This document shows positions 43,985-53,363 of a stretch of DNA of 64,000 nucleotides, one piece after another (positions within the stretch are counted from its first letter, which is position 1; every line of letters starts with the position of its first letter). A program made the position numbers and the translations under genes. This stretch comes from Macrosoma leucophasiata (Eukaryota; Arthropoda; Insecta; Lepidoptera; Hedylidae): assembly GCA_036365455.1 (NCBI GenBank), contig JAWQUS010000017.1, positions 2,976,001 through 3,040,000 of the forward strand. Direction: 5' to 3'. The notes below the pieces were generated by a model. That model saw nothing but the letters and a program-made list of their open reading frames with translations. It did not search any database and was not told where the DNA came from.

Positions 43985-44075
43985 AAATTGCAATAACGTA
44001 GAATAGGCAGCAGCGTCTTGCATCAAAACTACCGCCACTGCGAACGCTAATCCCTATGCCTGTATGTGGTAGGTT
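43985..44075 (-). repeat. RTE-type LINE 3'-end scrap
   Basis: TAACGTAGAATAGGCAGCAG and CCACTGCGAACGCTAATCCC. Confidence 0.5.
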
Positions 44076-44475
44076 TTCGTACTAAGACACTTGGACCTCT
44101 AATGAGATAAATAAATAACATTTACTCATTAATTTATTTATTTAAAACCTTTATAAGTTTATATTACAATTTTACAGTTAACCCCCTTATTCATAAACGT
44201 ATTTTAGCTAAAGTATTGCTCCTTTGTCTCTTTCTATCCTGCACATTTAATAATTCGAGTGAGTCTATTCAATTCGATTAATTACATTTTATATTTATTA
44301 AATTTTTGTATTTTCGTTTTTTAAAAACCTACAAATATCACGCATTTTAAATATATAATATAATATTTGAATTAAATTGTATGTAATGTTATTAAATTAT
44401 AAAAAAAAATATTTTTCAATTAGCCTATCATAAAATTTCAATGTTTAATAATATATGCTATTTTTATTGAGAACC
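44076..44475. other. No gene seen
   Basis: AT-rich. Confidence 0.5.
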
Positions 44476-44480
44476 TCTCT

Positions 44481-44830
44481 TCAAGTAAATTCCTCCTCCA
44501 TGTGTCTCCAGCCAGTTCGATCTTTTGCCTTGTCTAACCAGTCTGTCCCTGCTGACTGTGATATTTCATCAGTCCATCTTTCCATTGGTCTTCCCCTTCG
44601 TCTTTTACCGGTAGGATCAGCCCAAGTGGTTACCTTCTTAGTCCATTTGTCGTTTGGCATAAATGCGATTTGACCAGTCCATTGCCATTTTAATTTTTTA
44701 CAATGCGTTATGGCGTCTATTACGTTTGTGATTTTTCTAATATTGGCGCTTTTTTGTTTATCTTTTATTTTTAAATTAAAAACACTTATCTCCATAGATC
44801 TTATCTTCTTTATCAGTATTTTATTAGTCG
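44481..44830 (-). pseudogene. RTE-type LINE C-terminal remnant
   Basis: Minus-strand frame with KKLKWQWTGQIAFMPNDKWT, PTGKRRRGRPMERWTDEISQ and GWRHMEEEFT-stop, the RTE C-terminal region. Related in layout to, but distinct from, 25333-25773. The ORF continues by chance into the next element, so the 165-codon frame is a composite of two remnants. Confidence 0.85.
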
Positions 44831-44837
44831 AGTATCC

Positions 44838-45000
44838 TCTGAAGGTGGGGTCAAGAGTCATAGGAAGCGGCGTACGTGTATGAAGAGAATGATAAACGTA
44901 GAAGACGCTCTTGAGGTGTGTCAGGACTGGGACACAGAACAGACCTGTTCTGTGACTGGCATATCTAGCGCTCCACACTCTTTGTCTTATTCATACGTTT
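44838..45000 (+). repeat. RTE LINE 3' end (51-kb family), old copy
   Basis: TAGGAAGCGGCGTACGTGTA and GATATCTGGCGCTCTACACTC-like text correspond to 63835-63945. A CAGAACAGACCTGTTCTGTG fold-back sits at 44934-44953. Confidence 0.75.
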
Positions 45001-45351
45001 ACTTACTTAATCATTCTTAAGCAAAAATAAGTGGAGGTTTTTCAAATTTCGAGTCCAAAGAGTCTCTTTGATCTTTCAGGCTACAGTTATACAGTTTTAA
45101 AAATATTTTTATATTTGATAACATATATGCTGCTTGTTTTACTGTTGTGGTACCCATTCCCTATTGTCCAGCTATTTCCATTGGTCATTGATGAGTTCAG
45201 ATTTTATTAGTTTTTTGAGTGTTTAAGTTAAACTACGTATTTGCAGCCATGTATAAATAAAACCAATTTGTTTTTTTTTCAATATTCACCATGTAAATTA
45301 AATATTGGACAGTAACAGATTAATTAATTGTTGAATTTCAATTGTCCACAG

Positions 45352-45423
45352 TGTATCTACGGTTGTTACGTGCACTCCGCCATCTTGCCGACTTTTCATC
45401 GGAGATGCTATTGGCTTTTACAA
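45352..45423 (+). CDS. CAMTA: CAMTA internal exon B (CG-1 domain, middle)
   Basis: A 72-bp exon of exactly 24 codons, in phase 0 at both ends. It reads CIYGCYVHSAILPTFHRRCY followed by WLLQ, the most conserved core of the CG-1 domain. The acceptor is ATTGTCCACAG and the donor is CAA|GTAAGT, a strong consensus. It continues without a break from exon A (...QGTE) into exon C (NPDIV...). It is short and isolated: 36.7 kb of intron lies upstream and 16.6 kb downstream. A SINE inserted 15 bp into the downstream intron has a target duplication that begins at donor position +3. Confidence 0.96.
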
Positions 45424-45425
45424 GT

Positions 45426-45438
45426 AAGTATCTGTACT
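45426..45438 (+). repeat. SINE-B target duplication, left (overlaps the CAMTA donor)
   Basis: AAGTATCTGTACT, repeated at 45614-45626. Starts at intron position +3. Confidence 0.92.
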
Positions 45439-45613
45439 ATTTTATTTTTAAAGAAAAATGGAAAGAAAAATTTGACTTCAGGCGAGACTCAAACTACTGG
45501 GAATCTAGTCCAGCCGCTCTTCCAATTGCGTCAAAGTCAAATTTTTCTTTCCATTTTTCTTTAAAAATAAAATATATTTCACAAGCATGTGTTAATGCGA
45601 AATAATATAAAAC
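45439..45613 (-). repeat. SINE-B copy with 40-bp perfect inverted arms
   Basis: Minus-strand order: leader (45613-45574), arm (45573-45534), a 55-bp piece of the tRNA-like core, arm (45478-45439). The arms are exact complements over 40 bp. The 13-bp perfect target duplication marks it as a retroposed unit. 15 bp downstream of the exon B donor. Confidence 0.92.
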
Positions 45614-45718
45614 AAGTATCTGTACTGATTAATAAAATTGATGAAACGTCTGCTGGTAGAGTGCCGCAGCCTAATGCAAGCTAAGGCATTCATACTCTTC
45701 GAGATAACACAGGTTTCT

Positions 45719-45983
45719 TTTTTAATGTAATATAAGTGGCAAACAAGCATGCAGTTCACCAGCTTATAGACACCCACACAAAGACCAGAGATCAAAATGC
45801 AGATGCGTTACCACTTCTGAGGCCTAAGGTGATATGCCTCTGTGCCGGAAATTACAGGGCCGTATATTACCACCTGACTGGAACACGATAGTGCTGAACA
45901 CTACCATTTAGCGGAAAGTATATCAGGTAATGCGGTGGTGCCTACGCCCGCGAGCGCCGTCACTGGAGCTCTACCACCAGTAA
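45719..45983 (-). repeat. SINE-A copy with small internal deletion
   Basis: TTTTTTAATGTAATATAAGT to CTACCACCAGTAA; lacks the 'CATTGATGTTAAGTGATGACTG' region. Confidence 0.85.
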
Positions 45984-46099
45984 GCTACTAATACTAACCT
46001 TTCAATCGCGAAAGGTCACTTTTGACTTTGTTATGAAACTTAATGCGTCATATCGAAGATAGGAGAACTTTCCATTATCGTACAAGTATAAGTGTGCTG

Positions 46100-46410
46100 C
46101 CTACAGTCATAGAGCAACACCGGAGGGGAGTAGCCATATGCAGGCTTTCCCGTCTGTCAATGTACAAGCCCAAATGGGCCTATACCTGTCGCCTAGATGT
46201 TTGAATGTGTGCGTGAAATTATTTCTGTATTTTGTTAAAGTCAAGGTGTGAGTTTCGTAGTAATAGACGATTTTTGTAGTGTGCGTGAGTGTCGCACGCA
46301 TTTCCCCCCGCAAAAAATGACAGACTGTTTTGCATCGGTAATACACGCTATGGCTACTCCCCTCCGGTCCACCGCGACCGGTGGGCCGCGTTGCTCTATG
46401 CCTACAGTAA
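46100..46410. mobile_element. TIR element (MITE-like)
   Basis: Left CTACAGTCATAGAGCAAC then CCGGAGGGGAGTAGCCATA; right is the complement (TGGCTACTCCCCTCCGG, GTTGCTCTATGCCTACAG) with a 21-bp insertion CCACCGCGACCGGTGGGCCGC, which itself contains CCACCG...CGGTGG. Confidence 0.65.
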
Positions 46411-46799
46411 ACACTTTGTACGAAACACGAAGCGAAGTTCAGTAAACTTGGTATTAGTTTCCGGCGGGTTTCTTGATCAACAGGTTCTGATGAACTTACG
46501 GTTAACGTCTGATTAGATTAAGTATCCGCTAGTTACGCTAGTTAGGATCTATATTACAGTGTTTAATTATTTAAGTTAGACTGAGAGAATTCAACCAAAT
46601 GTTTTACCATAGGGGCAAAAAAACTGGTTTATTCCCGCTGTCCCTGAGCCCCGTGTTTTCTTTGCTGGATCATCATGTATGTCACTTTAATACTAGCGCG
46701 GTGATAACGCAATAGCTTGCCTATGTGAATAGGCACAGGTAGAAAGGCATTACCCTACTGAATGGGATCCTACAAAATCAAAATCAAATCATTTATCCC

Positions 46800-47045
46800 A
46801 AATAGGTCTACAAGCAGAGAATATGTAATAATACTACGTATAGAATGGACATTTCGTCCTGCCCGATTTCCCCGCCTCACCCAACCTACTCCTCTCTTAT
46901 GGGCGACGTTTGGTATTATCTACGTGCTACGCACACAGGTACACGTGTAAATACACGTCACTGATTGATGTCTGTGTGTGTAATAGAGACCAAATTAAGC
47001 GTTTGTATGGAATTTTGGCGGAGTGTCCGCGGTGTGCTACAAGGA
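46800..47045 (+). repeat. Dispersed repeat W, uninterrupted copy
   Basis: Matches the two halves at 23924-24007 and about 24400-24510 without the SINE-5S. Confidence 0.7.
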
Positions 47046-47390
47046 CACTTTTGCATTGTCGTCTTACAAGCTACTTAAAGTGAATGACTTATTATAATAA
47101 TCGAATAGGTATTAATGAATACCAATTTAATAATAACATTTAACCGATATGTAAATCATAAAATTTTTCAATTCCTTCAAAAAAGGAAAAGAAAAATCCG
47201 TTTGTCATAATCATAGTCATTCCCTTAGCAGAGTTCCAAGTGCAGGCACTACTGAGAAGAACACCGCTACCGAACAAACTCAACGTGTTGCTGTTTTGTC
47301 AAAGCCTTAGATTCAAAACATACTCGTATTAAATAGAATTAAAATTAAAATAGAATTTAGATAATGTGAACGTCCATGGCATATAAATAT
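47046..47390. other. No gene seen
   Basis: AT-rich. Confidence 0.45.
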
Positions 47391-47395
47391 TTGCT

Positions 47396-47700
47396 TAGTA
47401 AGCGATCTATTCGGTTAAGCGAATACGGGCGAGGTCGGGTGTGTGATGGGTGACCGTTAGTGGCAAATTAAAATGCGTGTTTCCATGTTTCGGAGGGCAC
47501 GTTAAGCCGTCGGTCCTGGTTGCTATCGATAGATAACAGTCGTTAAACCTTGTCGGAGGCCTTATGGGCGGTTTAAAAACATCCGATAGCGGGTTGGCCA
47601 CTAACCCGTATCTCCACCAATCCGCATTTGAGCAGCGTGGAAAAGTAAGCTCCAGGTCTAAAAAATAATAATAAAAAAGGGGAGAGCTGTATAAACTGCA
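47396..47700 (+). repeat. SINE-5S copy
   Basis: AGTAAGCGATCTATTCGGTT, GATGGGTGACCGTTAGTGGC, and the body to GTAAGCTCCAGGTC, where an AATAATAATAAAAAA insert breaks the 3' end. Confidence 0.8.
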
Positions 47701-48110
47701 TGTAGCAGTGTGCGCGCGCTTTTAGGCGTTAAGTGTTGCAAAACTTTATTTTCAAACTAAACTGCCTTAGATAAGTGTGAGCGAAGAAATCGCTTTGGAT
47801 CGTCACTACAAATCCCAAATTTACGCTTAAAGTTTAAATTATTTCGGTGCGTTAATCAAAACTTCCATCGTGCGTATGTAATACGTAATTCGCGGCCCCG
47901 GGGATCCGAGACAGTTCCAACTTGGATACGCCATTCATATATCAACGGCTCAAGTGGAAATAAACTGAAAATATGACTGCGAATGTTAAGCGGTATTGAA
48001 TTGATACGTTTCAATATCAAAGGCTTCGTGTTCTTATAAAATTTGCTTATTTTTTTTGTTACACAATTGTACAAAATAGATAAATAAGTTAAAGGCTTAA
48101 TTATGTTAGC
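47701..48110. other. No gene seen
   Basis: Unassigned. Confidence 0.45.
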
Positions 48111-48114
48111 TGTA

Positions 48115-48330
48115 GTGACGGGGCTCACGGGTGTGGCAACACATATATGGGCTGCAGTCATCACTTAACATCAATGTGAGATGCAAGCTTGTTTGTCACC
48201 TTCTTTACATAAAAAAAAACTATTGTGTTGTGCTTTCCGGCACAGAAGCATAATACCTTAGACCTCAGGAGTGGGAACGCATCTACATTGAAATCTCCAG
48301 TCTCATGTCGATGTCTATAGGCTTACATAA
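48115..48330 (+). repeat. SINE-A, rearranged fragments
   Basis: A stem-loop-side scrap (AGTGACGGGGCTCACGGGTG), the tail half with an A-run at 48210, then a middle segment (TTCCGGCACAGAAGCATAAT) placed after the tail: out of order. Confidence 0.7.
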
Positions 48331-48337
48331 TAGTAAT

Positions 48338-48697
48338 AATAATAATGGCAACCCATTATACGTCCCACTGCTGGGCACGAGTCTCTCCCCTTTTTGGGGG
48401 GAGGCCTGGAGCTTACTCCACCACGCTGCTCCAATGCGGATTGGTGGAGATACGGGTTAGTGGCCAACCCGCTGTCGGATGTTTTCAAACCGCCCATAAG
48501 GCCTCCGACAAGGTTTAACGACTGCTATCCATCGATAGCAACCGGGACCGACGGTTTAACGTGCCCTCCGAAGCACGGAAACGCGCATTTAATTTGCCAC
48601 TAGCGGTCACCCATCACACTACCCGACCGCGCCCGTAGTGCTTAACCGAATAGATCGCTTACGATCTTCACCAGCCGCTGGGCCATGCGCGCTTCGT
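48338..48697 (-). repeat. SINE-5S, near-complete copy with (ATT)n tail
   Basis: Minus strand: head near 48697, GTTAAGCACTACGGGCGCGG (about 48647-48628), GATGGGTGACCGCTAGTGGC, body, then GTGCCCAGCAGTGGGACGTA and ATTATTATTATTACTATT. The best copy of the family here. A SINE-A tail scrap follows at 48705-48770. Confidence 0.8.
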
Positions 48698-49000
48698 ATG
48701 CAGTATTACATACCATCAATGTAAACTGTATGCTTGTTTGCTACTACATAAAAGTAAAAAAAATATTGTAGATTATAATAACAGTTCATGTATCTAGCAA
48801 AATTCACAATAAGTAATAGATTTATTTAATGAATCTACATGACCGCATTTTATACAAGAAACTTGGCAACATGCAGTTGTATAATATTAAAATGTATGCA
48901 AACAATACATTTGCGGATACAAAAGAATTGCTTTCACTTCTTCATTTACTTTTTGAAATTTTATTTCTGAAGTTAATAAGGTTTTATGTGATTCACTGGT

Positions 49001-49302
49001 ATTTTTTTTTTTTTTATTTTTTTATGTTATGGTAGTGGTAAACAAGCATGCAGTTCACATTGATGTTAAGTGATGACTGCAGCCTATAGACACCCACACA
49101 AAGACCAAGGTCAAAATGCAGATGCGTTACCACTCCTGAGGCCTAAGGTCTTATGCCTCTGTGCCGGAAATTACAGGGCCGTACATTACCACCTGTCCGG
49201 AACACGATAGTGTTGAACACTACCATTTAGCGGCAAGTATATTAGGTAATGCGGTGGTGCCTACGCCCGCAAGCTCCGTCACTGGAGCTCTACCAACAGT
49301 AA
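49001..49302 (-). repeat. SINE-A, full copy
   Basis: T-run then TTATGGTAGTGGTAAACAAG to the stem-loop and CTACCAACAGTAA. Confidence 0.9.
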
Positions 49303-49399
49303 TGTCGGTGGTTTGTTAGTGAACCATTTCTGTGGACCCTGAAGCTTCTATCTCGATAGTCCAGTAGTAACTACTGCAACTACTACTACCACACCACTT

Positions 49400-49748
49400 T
49401 TACTGGTGGTTCCAGCGTAGGAGCTCGAGAACGTAGGCACCACCGCATTTTTACTGGTGGTAGAGCTCCAGTGACGGAGCTCGCGGGCGTAGGCACCACC
49501 GCATTACCTAATATACTTGCCGCTAAATGATAGTGTTTAGCACTATCGTGTTCCGGTCAGGTGGTAATGTACGGCCCTGTAATTTCCGGCACAGAGGCAT
49601 AACACCTTAGGCCTCAGGAGTGGTAACGCATCTGCATTTTGACCTCGGTCTTTGTGTGGGTGTCTATAGGCTGCAGTCATCACTTAACATCAATGTGTAC
49701 TGCATGCTTGTTTGCCACTTCCTTTACATAAAAAAAAAAAAAAAAAAT
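49400..49748 (+). repeat. SINE-A, full copy plus a scrap of its own head
   Basis: A head scrap (TTTTACTGGTGGTTCCAGCG, 49403-49450) precedes the full copy (49449-49748), which has a 19-bp A-run. In opposite orientation to 49001-49302, about 100 bp away. Confidence 0.88.
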
Positions 49749-49749
49749 A

Positions 49750-49975
49750 CCCAATTTATCTGCCGCTAAATGGTAGTGTTTAGCACTATCGTGTTCTGGT
49801 TAGATAGTAATGTATGGCCCCGTAATAACTATCACAGAGACATAATAACTAAGGTCCCAGGGTTGGCAACGCATCTGTATTTAGACCTCTGGTCTTTGTG
49901 TGGGTGTCTGTAGGCTGCAGTCATCACTTAACATCGATGTGAACTGCAAGCTTGTTTACCACCTTCATTATATAT
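49750..49975 (+). repeat. SINE-A, older diverged copy
   Basis: TATCTGCCGCTAAATGGTAG, GCCCCGTAATAACTATCACA and a tail near 49970; belongs to the older subfamily also seen at 35880-36070 and 58401-58663. Confidence 0.8.
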
Positions 49976-49984
49976 ATAAACATA

Positions 49985-50110
49985 TAAAAACCTACCGCCC
50001 CTGCGATCGCCAATCCTCATGCCAAGCGTGGCGATTATGGCATATCCTCGTTATGGAGAGGCTTTGGTCCAGCAGTGGATGTATTTTGGCTGATATGATG
50101 ATGTTGATGA
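49985..50110 (+). repeat. RTE-type LINE 3'-end remnant with ATG-rich tail
   Basis: GGTCCAGCAGTGGATGTATT, TTGGCTGATATGATGATGTT and GATGATGA tail. Confidence 0.7.
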
Positions 50111-50605
50111 TGAAGCAATGAAAGCAGTTATCAATCAAACTTATTTAATCTATCTATCATGGTATTTATGTTAGTATAGCCGTGCAACAGTCAAAACAAC
50201 ACAAAAATATTTAAAAAAATCAAAATCAAACTTTCGTCCGCGAATGTCCAATAAACACGTTGACCGAACCATTATAAAATGACATTTGGAAATGCCATGA
50301 AATCCGCAGTAGGCACGCGGGCCAAAATACGCCAGTAATTGAATTTCTGATTGCGACCAATGCACACGACTGTACCATGTAACAGGTGTCAATACTCGAT
50401 AGTGATGATACGTGGTAGCATTAAAAATGTATGCTAACGCCTCCACTAGTTCGGTATCTCTGATTTCTGTTTCGAATATTTGAATTGATTCCGACAGAGT
50501 TTCGGGAACGTTTCGTGGAAAGTTCGCTATAGTGACGTCACGTTCGATGTTTGTATTTGAAATAAGACGTAGCTATCGATGTTTTTATTTCGCACAATTT
50601 ATTTA
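50111..50605. other. No gene seen
   Basis: Unassigned; frames without recognisable domain. Confidence 0.45.
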
Positions 50606-50611
50606 ATGAAC

Positions 50612-51000
50612 TAGCTGTGCCCGCGACTTCATCCCCGTGAGAATTTATGATTGTTCAGTACCTACCCAGACGAAGTCGTGGGCGAAGCTAGTGTGAAAGT
50701 AGCCTAAGTTACTCCTTATTACATAAGCCAGTGAAAATCCCGTCAAAACCGGTACAGCCGTTCCCGAGATTAGCGGGAACAAACAGACAGACAGACGAAA
50801 ATTGTAAAAAAATATGTTTTGGTGTCTGAACCGTGTATACATACATATGCATTTAGTAAAATGCGGTTATTTTTATATTCAATTCAAATTCAAAAATTTC
50901 TTTAATCACTTGGAAATAATAGAATTTGCTTGTGATTATTTCTATGTTAAATTACAAACAGACACTCCAATTTTATTTATTTGTATATATGAGTTAAAGA
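50612..51000 (+). repeat. ACTAGCTG-family repeat with an insert
   Basis: ACTAGCTGTGCCCGCGACTT to TATTTTTATATT, then about 80 bp of other sequence (AATTCAAATTCAAAAATTTC...), then the family resumes with AAATTACAAACAGACACTCC. Confidence 0.75.
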
Positions 51001-51041
51001 GTTGATTGAGTTGAAGATAACGAAAAATATTTTTACTACGT

Positions 51042-53331
51042 ATGTATGTATGTATCTTCACGCCAGGTCCCTAACGGGGTAGGCAGAGAGTGTAGAGCGC
51101 CAGATATCCCGGTTCAGACAAACCTCTCGTGCCTCGTCTACCTTCATCATTCTCTTCATACATGCACGCCGATTCCTAAGACTTTTGACCCCACCATCAG
51201 ACAGAACTCGACCTATTTGGTCATGGTAGGTCAGCCTTGGTCTTCCTGGGCCTCTGCAACCATCCACATTCGCATTGTATATCTGTTTAGTCATTCGCTC
51301 ATTCGACATTCTTTCTATATGCCCGAACCATCGGAGCATGCCTTTCTTCATTTTTACACCGATACTATCATTCACACAAAGTCTCTTTCTTACATCTTCA
51401 TTACGAACGCGATCGGTGAGTGATACACCGCAGATCTTGCGCAAAGATCTCATCTCGACCGCGTTCAACTTACTTTCATGCTCTTTCCTGCATACCCAGC
51501 TCTCGCTTCCATATAAAAGCGTTGGAGTAAGTACAGCATTATGTACGGCTAGTCGAGCCCGCTGGCTGAGATGTTTAGATTCTAGTAGCTTACCCAACGC
51601 TCCATTCACGCAATTCCCAGCAAGCACTCTTCTTTCTATGTCAGTGGTGTACCTACCATCCTTGCTAAAAGCACATCCAAGATATACAATTTCATCAACC
51701 TGTTCTAACACTGCATCATCTACTACTACCCTTGCATTTGTTCTCTGTTCATCTCTTTCAAATACTAATACTTTAGTTTTATCCACATTCAATTGTAAGC
51801 CTTTCTCCATACAATCCTCTTTCATGACTGTGACTAGTGCTTGTAGCCCAGATGGTGTAGAGCTAACAATGACCGCATCGTCTGCGTAAAGCAGACAGTT
51901 TACCACTAAGTCACCCATACGCACTCCCACATCCATCAACTTCACCCTCTGGAGGCATTTGTCCAGATATATAATAAACAGCCTAGACGAAAGCACGCAA
52001 CCCTGTTTGACACCGATGTTAACATCAAACCAGGGTGACATGTTACCATCTACCCGCACACATGCTTGACAGCCCACATACGTGGACTGTATTGCACGGA
52101 GCAGACTGCCATCAATACCATACTCTGGCAAAATGTCCCACAGCTCCTTTCGTAATACCCTATCAAACGCCTTCTCCAAATCCACAAAACCGCAGAAAAC
52201 CTTCTGGCTCACAGCCAGATGCTTCTCTACGATGTTGCGGAGGGAGAAAACTTGATCCATACATCCTCTTCCAGTTCTGAAACCACCCTGTGCATCCCAC
52301 AACAACCCGTCGGACTTCTCTTTCATTCTTCTTTCTAAGACTTTCCCATACACCTTAGCTGCCAAACTGATCAAACTGATCGCTCGATAGCTGGTGCAGT
52401 CCATACGTGAACCCTTGCCTTTATACAAAGGCACGATGACCGCACACCGCCAATCCTTTGGGATTCTTCCGGACCTCCAGCAAAGGTTGCACAACACCCA
52501 GAAAGAATCGCAAAGGGCAGCACCACCATATTTGATCATTTCGGCAGAAACCTGATCAATACCCGCAGCCTTACCACATTTCAAACTTCGTATCGCCCTT
52601 ACAATCTCATCTATTGTTATATCCTCACAAGCCGGCACCGTCAAGTCAGCAACTCTGGCGTCAGGGTTGTGAGCATAATCATACATTTCCCCATAATACT
52701 CGCTCCATCGTTTTAACACATCTTGCGTGTTCTCAAGAATGTCACCCAACTTAGATTTTATTCTATTCATTCCAGAAACTGGAGAAGAGCTTCTAGACTT
52801 TTTCACCTCCCTCCAATAGAGTTTGATGTTAGTCTCAAAGCTCTTCGCCAGTCTCTCATCAGCTTCCACTTTATCTCTCTCACGCTTTTCATTCACTAAA
52901 ATCTTGGTGTCATTCTTGAGCCGACGGTAAATTTCTCTCTTCTCATCTCTCATACCACTATTCATTTGCAAAGATGCTACATAATCCAGCCATGCTTTCT
53001 TCTTTCTTTCAACGGAGTCTTGCACCTCCTTGTCCCACCACGCATCCCCTTTCAAGGATTTGCGTATCTTTGCATAACCACATACTTCTTTCGCAACTTC
53101 CACCATACTATCTTTCATAACTTGCCAACATTCATCCACGTCCAAGTCCGTAAGACAAACCTTGTCTAACTTTTCACGGACTTGACGTTCATACACTCTC
53201 CTTGCACTAATGTCTTGTAACTTTTCACTCTTTATTCTTTCAAGTCCTCCGAAAGGCACACGGACACGCCAATGTCGCCATTTCTTGAACAGACCCCTAA
53301 ACCGGCTTATTACCAAGTAGTGATCTGTGTC
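51042..53331 (-). mobile_element. RTE-like LINE, 5'-truncated, 13-bp TSD
   Basis: 2,290 bp between perfect direct repeats ATTTTTACTACGT (51029-51041 and 53332-53344). The minus-strand 3' end is a TACATACATA microsatellite tail after GGCGTGAAGA, typical of RTE elements. The 5' end is cut inside the endonuclease domain. Inserted antisense to CAMTA. Fragments of the same family: 2417, 35738, 44838 and 63501. Confidence 0.92.
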
Positions 53332-53337
53332 ATTTTT
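51058..53337 (-). CDS. Endonuclease-truncated RTE reverse transcriptase ORF
   Basis: A single open frame of at least 752 codons. It begins inside the sequence NDTDHYLVISRF, the last conserved piece of the APE-type endonuclease domain. RT blocks, numbered from 53316: GKAAGIDQVSAEMIKYGG (about 247), VIVPLYKGKGSRMDCTSYR (about 293), FVDLEKAFDRV with the first catalytic Asp (about 378), VKQGCVLSS, and LLYADDAVIV with the catalytic DD (about 475). The RTE C-terminal region follows (LLYGSESWVCRKEHESKL, MLRWFGHIERMSNERM, RGPGRPRLTYHDQIGRVLSD). No stop or frameshift across the RT and C-terminus indicates a young copy. It lacks its start and most of the endonuclease, so it is not autonomous. Confidence 0.93.
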   Translation of the reverse strand, partial: KNDTDHYLVISRFRGLFKKWRHWRVRVPFGGLERIKSEKLQDISARRVYERQVREKLDKVCLTDLDVDECWQVMKDSMVEVAKEVCGYAKIRKSLKGDAWWDKEVQDSVERKKKAWLDYVASLQMNSGMRDEKREIYRRLKNDTKILVNEKRERDKVEADERLAKSFETNIKLYWREVKKSRSSSPVSGMNRIKSKLGDILENTQDVLKRWSEYYGEMYDYAHNPDARVADLTVPACEDITIDEIVRAIRSLKCGKAAGIDQVSAEMIKYGGAALCDSFWVLCNLCWRSGRIPKDWRCAVIVPLYKGKGSRMDCTSYRAISLISLAAKVYGKVLERRMKEKSDGLLWDAQGGFRTGRGCMDQVFSLRNIVEKHLAVSQKVFCGFVDLEKAFDRVLRKELWDILPEYGIDGSLLRAIQSTYVGCQACVRVDGNMSPWFDVNIGVKQGCVLSSRLFIIYLDKCLQRVKLMDVGVRMGDLVVNCLLYADDAVIVSSTPSGLQALVTVMKEDCMEKGLQLNVDKTKVLVFERDEQRTNARVVVDDAVLEQVDEIVYLGCAFSKDGRYTTDIERRVLAGNCVNGALGKLLESKHLSQRARLAVHNAVLTPTLLYGSESWVCRKEHESKLNAVEMRSLRKICGVSLTDRVRNEDVRKRLCVNDSIGVKMKKGMLRWFGHIERMSNERMTKQIYNANVDGCRGPGRPRLTYHDQIGRVLSDGGVKSLRNRRACMKRMMKVDEAREVCLNRDIWRSTLSAYPVRDLA

Positions 53338-53363
53338 ACTACGTGCAACAAATAAAGCCTATA

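Larger units (their letters stand above)
8630..45351 (+). other. CAMTA: CAMTA intron A-B (36.7 kb)
   Basis: Bounded by GTTAGT at 8630 and CAG ending at 45351. It contains retroelements, MITEs and SINEs in both orientations, including a 2.1-kb LINE and a 1.4-kb DNA transposon, with no other exon of this gene recognised. That the gene is transcribed across this whole interval is inferred from the exon phases and strand. Confidence 0.88.

Noticed and set aside
44481..44978. A single 165-codon gene
   Set aside because: The C-terminal part is one RTE remnant on the minus strand and the N-terminal part is the reverse of a different RTE 3' end; the frame is accidental.
48338..48697. 5S rRNA gene
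   Set aside because: Only the internal-promoter-like portion resembles 5S; the rest is SINE body with a LINE-like tail and the unit is dispersed.
51275..51889. 204-codon plus-strand ORF
   Set aside because: Antisense shadow of the RTE RT frame at 51058-53337.
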